Shown here piece by piece: positions 55,727 to 64,000 of a stretch of DNA of 64,000 bases. Positions within the stretch are counted from its first letter, which is position 1. Each line of letters starts with the position of its first letter. The DNA lies in NCBI GenBank assembly GCA_018398815.1, contig CM031620.1, positions 57,282,639 to 57,346,638 of the forward strand, written 5' to 3'. The DNA is from Conus ventricosus (lineage: Eukaryota; Mollusca; Gastropoda; Neogastropoda; Conidae). Below the pieces are notes generated by a model. That model worked only from the letters and a program-made list of their open reading frames with translations, was not told where the DNA came from and made no database searches. A program made the position numbers and the translations under genes.

Positions 55727-56139
55727 CCCTAAGAGGTCGAAACGCGTCGTGTTTTGTCTTGTGGTTCGTTTGTGTACGTTTTCTTGGCGGTTCGCTATTA
55801 ATTACATTTAAAATTTGTTTGAGCAAAAATAGGTCAGAAATATATAAAAAAAAAAAAGGGTTGGAAAACGATAGTACTAAAATACAGTTAAAAGATGCAT
55901 AAGTAAATGTGGATAAACTGGAAGAAAAGCTAGGAATACCTAGTATACGAGCTAAGGTTGCAGAAACTGCGTCGGGGGAAGTAAACAATTGATGACGAGG
56001 CGAGAAATAGTAGGTATACGTGTCAGAAAGGGTGGGAAACAGTATTGCAAAAGTTGACGACAACTGGGGGTGGAAAAGGGTCATTATAATTGTAAGAAAA
56101 GAACAGGAAGAACAGGGACAGGGTGGATGAAAGGAGGAA
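55727..56139. other. no gene recognised
   Basis: A-rich purine-biased sequence leading into the 73 bp array. Confidence 0.4.
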
Positions 56140-56560
56140 ACAGTGGGGGGAACCAGTAGATCAGAATGAAGGAAAGGGTCAGAACACAGGTAAAGAAATA
56201 GGGAAAGATGGTAAACAACTGGGAAATGGTAGATCAGAATGAAGGAAAGGATCAGAACACAGGTAAAGAAATAGGGAAAGATGGTAAACAACTGGGAAAT
56301 GGTAGATCAGAATGAAGGAAAGGATCAGAACACAGGTAAAGAAATAGGGAAAGATGGTAAACAACTGGGAAATGGTAGATCAGAATGAAGGAAAGGATCA
56401 GAACACAGGTAAAGAAATAGGGAAAGATGGTAAACAACTGGGAAAATGGTAGATCAGAATTCAGGAGAGGATCAAACTACAGGTAAAGAAATAGGAAAGG
56501 GTGGTCAACAACTAGAAAACGGCAGATCAGAGTTGAGGAAAGGATCAAAGAAACAGGACA
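56140..56560. repeat. 73 bp minisatellite, about 5 units
   Basis: Unit contains 'gaaatagggaaagatggtaa' and 'acaactgggaaatggtagat'. The inner units at 56190-56430 are nearly identical; the edges are diverged. Confidence 0.93.
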
Positions 56561-57300
56561 AGGTAGGTTCAAAAAGCTGGCGAACATGTAGGAAAAAGGC
56601 CCGTGGGGAAAAGACGTGTAAAAATATAGACGTTCTAGGAAAAGAGACGTCAAAACTACGTACACAGATAGGCAAAAGAAGAGAATTTAAAAAAAAAAAG
56701 GCGCGCCGGGGGGGAGGGGGGGTGGGGGGGGGGGGAGTATACGAACGTCAGAAAGACAGTTGACAGGAAAAGAGTATGGGAAACGACAGGAAAAAGTTAT
56801 AAGAATATAGGTTAAGGGCGGAAAGGGAAAAGTAGAACACAACAAGAAAACGGTCGATTGGGGGGGGAGGGCAGGCGACAGAAATAGTAGGAAATGGTTA
56901 GATGAAGGTTAAAGAGGAGACAGTCACGAACCTGTACGAAAGACAGCAAGGTAGAAAACGTTAGAGGAAAAAAAAAAAAAAAGGCAGGTAAACAAGTCAA
57001 AGGCATAAAATGCAGGAAAGGGCGGAAAATACAAAAACGGAAGGAAAAGAGCGAAAGCTGTGGAAATGTAGGGAACTGGAAATGATAGAAAATACAAAGA
57101 AAAAAAAAAAGTAGATTAGGAAAAGAGAAAGGTGTAAAATGGGGGAGAAAGGTCAGAAGGTAGGGGAAAAAATTTGAAAAGAATGATAAATAAAAGGGAA
57201 GACAGGTATAAAAATGTAACTAAGGCCAGAAGGTAGAAAACAGTAAGACCACGTCGATAGGAAAGGCCACGAGATGGAAAACGGTAAGAAACTGGGGGAA

Positions 57301-57340
<40 letters not shown>

Positions 57341-57705
57341 GGTTGTTTTTTTTTGTTTTTTTTAAAATAAAATGTAGTTAAAAAGGGAGAGAAATTGTAT
57401 GGAACTGTAGGAGATGGCAAAGAAAAAAAAGCGACAGATAGAAAACAACAGGGAAAGGATGGCAAAAAGTGACTAACATATCATGAAATAGGAAAGGGGA
57501 GTAGAGGGAGAATGGAAAAAAGTCTTAAAATATACAAAATGAAGAAAGGTAGAAGACAGTATAAAAAAAACAACAACATGTAAGATTGGGAACAAGCATG
57601 GAAATGTAAAAACTTACTAAACAAAAGAGGTAGAAAATAGAAATGGAAGGGGCAAGTGTTGCCAGAAAAATAGGAGAAAGTATGAAAGTGTAAGAGAGGG
57701 CGAAA
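56561..57705. other. purine-biased decayed repeat, no gene
   Basis: Words such as 'ggaaa', 'gtagaaaa' and 'aaaggt' recur loosely, probably old relatives of the 73 bp unit. G-runs lie at 56707-56736 and 57301-57341. Confidence 0.5.
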
Positions 57706-57710
57706 GATAC

Positions 57711-57790
<80 letters not shown>

Positions 57791-57810
57791 GAAGAAGAAG
57801 AAGAAGCAGA
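57706..57810. repeat. (CA)n and (GAA)n microsatellite
   Basis: About 80 bp of (CA)n followed by (GAA)n. Confidence 0.95.
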
Positions 57811-58014
57811 AGAAACGGCAAGCAAAACAAGGAAAATGTTTGAAAATACGAGAAGAGTGCCGGTGGAAAACAGTCAGAGAACGTATCTGTAAAATGTACC
57901 AGAGAAAAAAAAAAAAACATTAGGAGAAAGCTTGTACTTGGTGAAGTATCCCGGGGGATTAGTAGACGTGCCAACCCACGTGCCCCTTAAAGGCTTTCTA
58001 TCAATACCCGTGTT

Positions 58015-58195
58015 AGCCCCCCCCCCCCACCCCCCCTTCCCCCCCCCCCCCTACACACACCCACACACACACACACCACAACCACACACCACCGATGCGG
58101 CACGTCGCACGCACGCACCAGCACCACGCACGCCGCACCGCACACACCACCCACACCCCCACACACACCACACAGAGAGAGAGAGAGAGAAATCT
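58015..58195. repeat. poly-C, degenerate CA/CG and (GA)n
   Basis: C-runs with CA, then CGCA-rich words and a short (GA)n. Confidence 0.9.
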
Positions 58196-59218
58196 GAATC
58201 TAAACTAAATCTGAAATCTTTAATGGGGATAACTGAATAACTTTCAATACTTTTTTCATCAGGTCCCAAAACAAGAAAACCCACTCAAAAATTTAAAACA
58301 AAGGCCAAGAAAGGCGAAGAGTTGTTAACATAATTAAATTTTTTTTAAAAATACAATAAATAATTTTAATAAAGAAAGGTCGGGATGCAAAAACAAAATA
58401 AAAAAAAAGGGGGGGCAAGTAAATTTATAAAATCAAGACTAATATCTATATATATGTACAATTTACCATAACACATATACACACATACATTAATATACTA
58501 CTTAAATACCCCAAAATACAATAACATATATATATACCCAAAAATTTATTTATATAAATATAATATTTTTACTATTTTATATATTTTATTACAAACATTA
58601 TACATATATTTTAAATATATTACACAATACACATCCAACATACATATTATAAAATTACAAAATTCATGTACATTTACCTACTTGCAATAAGTACAACTGA
58701 AAGAGAGAGAGAGAGAGAGGAGAGAAGAGAAGAGAGAGAGGGGAGAAGAAGAAGAGAGACAGAGGGGAGAGAGAAAAAGAAGCAGACAACAGCAGACGAG
58801 AGACAAGGAGAATGAGGGAGAGGGGAAAAGAAAGAAAATGAAAGAAGGGGGTCATCATCGGGGGTAATGAATACATTGCGATTTTTACCATTAATGAACA
58901 AAACAATTGAGAGAGAGAGAGGGAGAGAGAGAGGGGGGGGGGGGGGGCTCCCAAAATTGCCATGAATTCAATCGTCAGAGCCCAAACAAGTCTACGTCAT
59001 GCTGATGGGAGGAGTCACGATCCGGCCCCCTTTCAGGGGCTGGCACCGCGGGGCCCGCTTGAAAGGTTGGTGGGCCGCTCATTGTCCCGGGGAATAAAAT
59101 TTTTTGGGAGAACAAAAAGGGGTCTGTGTACTTGTGTCTTTTTTTTGGATTTGTGTTTCTTTTTCTCCCGGGGCCCCCGTGCACTGGTTTTGGATGCCAG
59201 TTTAAGATTGGGAAAAAA

Positions 59219-59258
<40 letters not shown>

Positions 59259-59952
59259 AAAGGGGGGGGGGGTTTTTGGGGGGGGGGGGTTTTTTTGGGG
59301 GGGGGGGGCCGGGGGAAACAAAAAGGACAATTTGGGGGCATTCTTGACCGTCTTGTCTTTTTTCTGTCCTTCTCTTTTTTTTTGTCTTTTCCCTTTAAAG
59401 GTTCCCTCCAACGTTTCCTTTTTGTACATTTACCCCCTTTTCCCGTCCAAAAAAATCTGCCTCTCTAAACACCAACTTCCTTACGACTCTAAAAAATTTT
59501 ACAACATTTACATTGACGTTTTTCATTGTTTTTTTGTCAACAATTTCAACAACAACAACAAAAAAAAATACGGCACAGAGAATATTCCCAAAGTTCTAGT
59601 TTCTCCCGGAATATTTTAAAACTTAAATCTTTGTGGGGGCAAAAAAAAAAACAAAAACTTTGTTATACAATCCCCTTTTTTAAGAACCCCCAACTTTATT
59701 TATGGCATTCAGAGGTAAAGTTTTGTTGTGCACCCCCGCCCCCTTTTCCAAAAAACCCCTTTCTTCCCCCTTTCAAAAAGCCCCTTTGGGGAAAAAGGGG
59801 GGGGGGGGGGGGGGGGGGGGCCAACAACGGAATGTGAACCGGGGGGGGAAAATTTCGGGGGTTTTTTGGGGGCCCCTCAAAAATCTGAGGGCTTTTCCAA
59901 AAAAATGGGCCCCCCCATTCAAGGTTTAAAAAAAAAAAAAAAAAAAAACAAG
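58196..59952. other. AT-rich then homopolymer-damaged sequence before the gap
   Basis: AT-rich at 58300-58680, GA-rich at 58700-58930, then G-runs at 59217-59310 and about 59800-59820. From 59000 the same homopolymer-expanded texture as 10.6-15.6 kb appears. No gene. Confidence 0.55.
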
Positions 59953-60052
59953 NNNNNNNNNNNNNNNNNNNNNNNNNNNNNNNNNNNNNNNNNNNNNNNN
60001 NNNNNNNNNNNNNNNNNNNNNNNNNNNNNNNNNNNNNNNNNNNNNNNNNNNN
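59953..60052. other. assembly gap, 100 N
   Basis: Exactly 100 N, the conventional size for a gap of unknown length. Confidence 0.99.
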
Positions 60053-60419
60053 ACCCAATTTATTGTTTAATAGATCATCGTTTTTTCTCCGTAGTGTTAC
60101 TATGTGGAGAGGCTGACTTTCAAGTCATAGTGCATCGATGTTCACTGTGTATGTAGATACTTTGATGACGGTACCAGCGAATAATGAAGCAGAAAATGTA
60201 TTTGTTATAAAATTGTTGTGAATGGCTGTGTCGCCGAGAGTGATTTAAAAACTCCTACAAGAATATTTATGTGCTCTAATTGTACCACCGCATGTGTGTC
60301 GGTGGCTGAATTTATTGATGTGAACATTGTAGATGTGAATATACGGAGAAGTTCGAATCGAAGTTTATTGTGTTCCATGGGACTTTGGTGAAATTGTGTT
60401 CTGCGGGATTCATATTGAT

Positions 60420-60645
60420 TGCTGTACTTTGTGAATCTGCGGTTCTTCTATGGTTTACTGTGCTTTATGAATCTGCGGTTCTTCATCTGTGGATTGCTGT
60501 GTTTTTTATGAATCTGCGGTTCTTCTATGGTTTACTGTGCTTTATGAATCTTCAGTTCTTCATCTGTGGATTGCTGTGCTTTATGAATCTACGGTTTTCT
60601 TCTGTGGATTGTTTGTGCCTTGTAAATTTGCGGTTCTTCTTCTGA
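60420..60645. repeat. 36-41 bp minisatellite, about 6 units
   Basis: Units contain 'gaatctgcggttcttc' and alternate between 'tatggtttactgtgctttat' and 'atctgtggattgctgtgttt' endings, a higher-order pair. Confidence 0.88.
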
Positions 60646-61139
60646 TAGTTACGACGGAATATAATTGTGCTTGCTGTGTTGAACCCTGTTTCTTCTTCAT
60701 CGCTTGTGTTTTGTGAACGGCTGTGTTTACCGTGTGGAGACCTGGTTATCCTTCTTCGTCTTATTTAATGCTGTAGACTGTGGCTTGGGTACTGTGGAAC
60801 TGAATACGTTGATTATATATGTGAGACACTGTGGGCGGCGCCGGCGAGATCTGTGAGTGATATCACGATATGTAATATGATATCTGATGATTGAAGTTCC
60901 TATGTATCAAAAATTAATCTATAGCTGTGTAGTGACATGTATTAATTTGTACCAATTCACATGAATGTATGTTTTGATGGTTCAGGCAGCATAATTATAA
61001 AGAAAAGAAATCTAACTCGTGTGTTGCCTGGCTATCCATGTACGTATGGTGTGGGTGTGTGTAGAGAATAATTATTACACGCATCCAAACTTTGAGAACG
61101 AGAGTCAGACAACAAAACACGCACCGCACACCATCCGTA
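60646..61139. other. no gene recognised
   Basis: Unique sequence. Worn relatives of the preceding unit ('gtggagacctggtt', 'gtgaacggctgtgtt') occur on both sides of the array. Confidence 0.4.
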
Positions 61140-61765
61140 ACACTCACCTTTCACACAGCTCTTACTCTGCCAGAGCCGTTCCCTGATCGTCCACTTATCC
61201 CCGCCCCATCCTCACCTTTCAGCCAGCTCTTACTGTGCCTGACCATTCCCTGATCGTCACTTTCCCCGCCCCCATCCTCACATTTCAACCAGCCTTACTC
61301 TGCCTGAGCCTTCCCTGATCGTCACTTTCCCCCCCCCATCCTCACATTTCAAACCAGCTCTTACTGTGCCTGAGCCATTCCCTGATCGTCACTTTCCCCG
61401 CCCCATCCTCACCTCTGCCAGAGCCATTCCCTGATCGTCACTTTCCCCGCCCCATCCTCACCTCTGCCAGAGCCATTCCCTGATCGTCACTTTCCCCGCC
61501 CCATCCTCACATTTCAGCCAGCTCTTACGTGCCTGAGCCATTCCCTGATCGTCACTTTCCCCGCCCCCATCCTCACATTCAGCCACTCTTACTCTGCCTG
61601 AGCCGTTCCCTGATCGTCACTTTCCCCCGCCCCATCCTCACCTTTCAGCCAGCTCTTACTCTGCCTGAGCCATTCCCTGATCGTCACTTTCCCCGCCCCA
61701 TCCTCACCTTTCAACCAGCTCTTGCTCTGCCTGAGCCATTCCCTGATCGTCACTTGCACTCCTCT
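61140..61765. repeat. 66 bp GC-rich minisatellite, about 9 units
   Basis: Unit contains 'cattccctgatcgtcacttt' and 'ccccgccccatcctcac'. Some units lack the 'tttcagccagctcttact' part (61405-61490). Confidence 0.93.
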
Positions 61766-63288
61766 CTCTCTCTTGTTTTGGTAGATGAATAATTAATGGG
61801 ACAGGTGGATTGCCCCGGATGGAGCCTCCTTGTTGATCTTGCTGCGTAATGAACGCTCATATTATTGGCGCAGAATGAATTATGCACGAACCCGAGCCTC
61901 CCCGTGTGTTTGTTATGTTGCTCGTTCCTGACATGGCGTACACGTTTCGCTGCTGGCCAGGTGCAGAACGTTCAGTGAGACTAGCGCAGATCGTCACAGA
62001 GCCAAAGGTAAACACATACGCACGCACTGAGACAGCCACCAACAAGCACCTGCTGTCATCGAAAGATTTGTTTTTTAATTTTGTCGAGAAACTTCACAGT
62101 AAGAAACTCTGGTGTACATGACCAGTCTTTGAATTAAATAAAACTTAGAAAGTTAGAAGGAGGGGAGGGGGGGAGGTCATGATAAAGTAATGAAAATGAT
62201 TTCAAATACACAAACAAGCAGAGAGCAAACAAGCAAACAAACGAAACAAACAAGCAAGCAAGCAGGTGCACAGTTTGGTGGAGAGCTTACTGGGAACACT
62301 GGAGCCCAGAAGCCGCTTTCAGTTGGATCCGGTGCACCAAGTGGGAGGATGCTTGTGAGCATGTGGACACCCTCGTCCTGAGAGATGCAGTTTTTGTATT
62401 CATCGAACTTTCGAAGGTCTCCAAGCTCTCTTTGCCCCGAACCAGATGCCTGTCAATGCGTGAAAGCGCCTTTGTTTGTATTTGTTTTATACAGATTTCT
62501 GAATAAACGGTGGGGGTTTTTTCTTCTTCAAATTTTCAGTGTCTTTCCTTTCTGGTCGTTCTCTCAAGTTTTGGGAATGTAAATTGTTTCTTTTGTTCTT
62601 TATCCTAAGCTTTGTAAACGATTTGTTGTTTGTTGTTGTTGTTGTTTCTGGTTAAAGGCAAAGTTTTGGCAATATGGAATTTATTTTCTTTCAGGTCAAT
62701 GCTCAATGTTTTGGAAAAAAAAATGTTTAGTTTCCCTTTCTGGTCGTTGTAGCAAGTTTTTTTTGTGTTTTTTTTAAAGCTGATATATCTTTTCGGTCAT
62801 TGTCCAGAGATTTGGAACTGTATGTCCTTCCTTTCTGATCGTTGTCCCTCTTCCCCCGTTGACCCCCCCCCCCCCTCCCCCTCCATCTCACACAGACACC
62901 TCCCCTTTCCTCGCCTCCTACCTTTAGCCTTCAACGTGCTTTGAATTCCTAAAGGAAAAAAATGGACAGGGAAATCTGAATCCAGGATCGAAGCGGTGAC
63001 TTTAAGAACTTCAGTCTAACGCTCTCCAGACGGAGTCGTTGCGCAGCTGACAGACAGCACGGTGCTTTTCACCTGTGTGAATGGCCAATGGCGAGCGTGT
63101 TGGACTGTCCAGAATGCCGCTAAATGTCGCGGTTAAAAAGGACGGCTCATGCGACTGTCTGAACATAGCTGATTCGCTCTCCCTGTGCCGGAAACGCTCA
63201 CGAGACCCCCATGGAGAACTTGCAGAAGGTTAGACGAAAAGTATTTTGTGTGTGTGTGTGTGTGTGTGAAACCACAGACTGCGCTGGA
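61766..63288. other. 1.5 kb without recognisable gene
   Basis: (CAAA)/(CAAG)n near 62205-62268 and poly-C at 62865-62880. Several 'ctttctggtcgtt' words at 62550-62850 indicate a decayed tandem repeat. Confidence 0.45.
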
Positions 63289-63525
63289 CACAGACAACAA
63301 ACAGACAGATGGACAGACAGACAGACGGATGGACAGAGAGACCGACCGACAGATAGATGGACAGACAGACAGACAGATGGACAGACAGATAGATGGACAG
63401 ACAGACAGAGGACAGACAGACGGACAGACAGATGGACAGACAGATGACAGACAGACAGATGGACAGACAGACAGATGGACAGACAGACAGACAGATGGAC
63501 AAACAGACGGACAGACAGACGGACA
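63289..63525. repeat. (GACA)n tetranucleotide tract
   Basis: About 230 bp of GACA with GATG interruptions. Confidence 0.96.
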
Positions 63526-63529
63526 AAAC

Positions 63530-64000
63530 ACGCTTTGTGTATTAGACGTACGATTGACAACTCCGTCAATATAATTGTAGACAACCAAATTAATTCATGT
63601 ACTTCGTCAAAACAACTGTTTTCACTGTCAAATACTCTACTTGGCAAAACAAAAACATTATCATTTCCTTGCAATATACCGGCTTCAGATCTCCCACAGC
63701 AATTCAGTGATTTCTTTTCCGAGAAGATAAAGCGTATTAGAGACAATCTTGACTCTGATTCATGCCGGTCTGTTCTTTTTGATTTGTATGATGGACCTTT
63801 GTTTTCCTGTTTTGAACCTGTTAGTGAAAAGCAGATTTTTGATTTGATTGCTCATTCTCCTGGTAAAAGTTGTATCCTTGACTCTATCCCCACCTCCCCT
63901 CATGAAACAGTGTGCCTCACATCTGGTGCCCTTGATTACGTCCATTGTGAACAAATCTCTCGCATCTGGTTGTGTCCCCTCCACAGTTTCAAACATGCTG
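63530..64000 (+). mobile_element. L2/CR1-like LINE ORF2, start of RT region, cut by window edge
   Basis: Plus-strand frame with LFSLSNTLLGKTKTL, LPQQFSDFFSEKIKRIRDNL, KQIFDLIAHSPGKSCILDSI and, after a one-base frameshift near 63900, LVPLITSIVNKSLASGCVPS. This is the linker between endonuclease and reverse transcriptase and the first RT motif of L2/CR1-type LINEs. The insertion seems to begin directly at the (GACA)n tract and continues beyond 64000. Confidence 0.85.

Overview
The window is eukaryotic, repeat-dominated intergenic DNA, most probably from a marine invertebrate and most likely a mollusc. The evidence is a Maverick/Polinton DNA transposon, a GIY-YIG Penelope-like element (PLE), L2/CR1-type LINE fragments, tRNA-headed SINEs with a LINE-like tail, and very dense di-, tri- and tetranucleotide microsatellites plus minisatellites with 15-73 bp units. 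The taxon is inferred from repeat content alone. No complete host gene is recognised, and there are no bacterial-type genes, rRNA genes or CRISPR arrays.

Layout. 1-28 kb: tandem arrays (20, 15, about 45 and 48 bp units), a 600 bp polypurine tract, three SINE copies (533, 18646 and 20071), three copies of a further dispersed repeat called R1 here (7790, 16098, 26125), a LINE 3' fragment (21227) and long microsatellites. About 10.6-15.7 kb is homopolymer-rich and looks like poorly corrected consensus. 28.2-46.2 kb: a nested transposon block. One 5'-truncated PLE copy (28605-29327, minus) lies head-to-head with a second PLE copy (plus), which is split at 29593/45104 by a 15.5 kb Polinton. The Polinton in turn carries a truncated L2/CR1-like LINE (43541-44510). 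46.2-64 kb: arrays of 25, 68, 33, 73, about 37 and 66 bp units, a 108 bp-arm inverted repeat at 55.5 kb, a second homopolymer-damaged zone ending in a 100-base N gap (59953-60052), and the start of another LINE ORF at the right edge.

The Polinton (29594-45103) has about 146 bp terminal inverted repeats. It still shows a packaging ATPase, several conserved structural or virion-associated genes, a candidate major capsid gene, a two-helix membrane protein, protein-primed DNA polymerase B and a retroviral-type integrase. Most genes carry single-base frameshifts while residues on either side stay conserved. The damage could therefore be assembly indels as much as true decay. The PLE supplies reverse transcriptase (YRDD) and GIY-YIG endonuclease parts. 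The LINE and the SINEs share a 3' stem-loop tail, which fits LINE-dependent SINE mobilisation.
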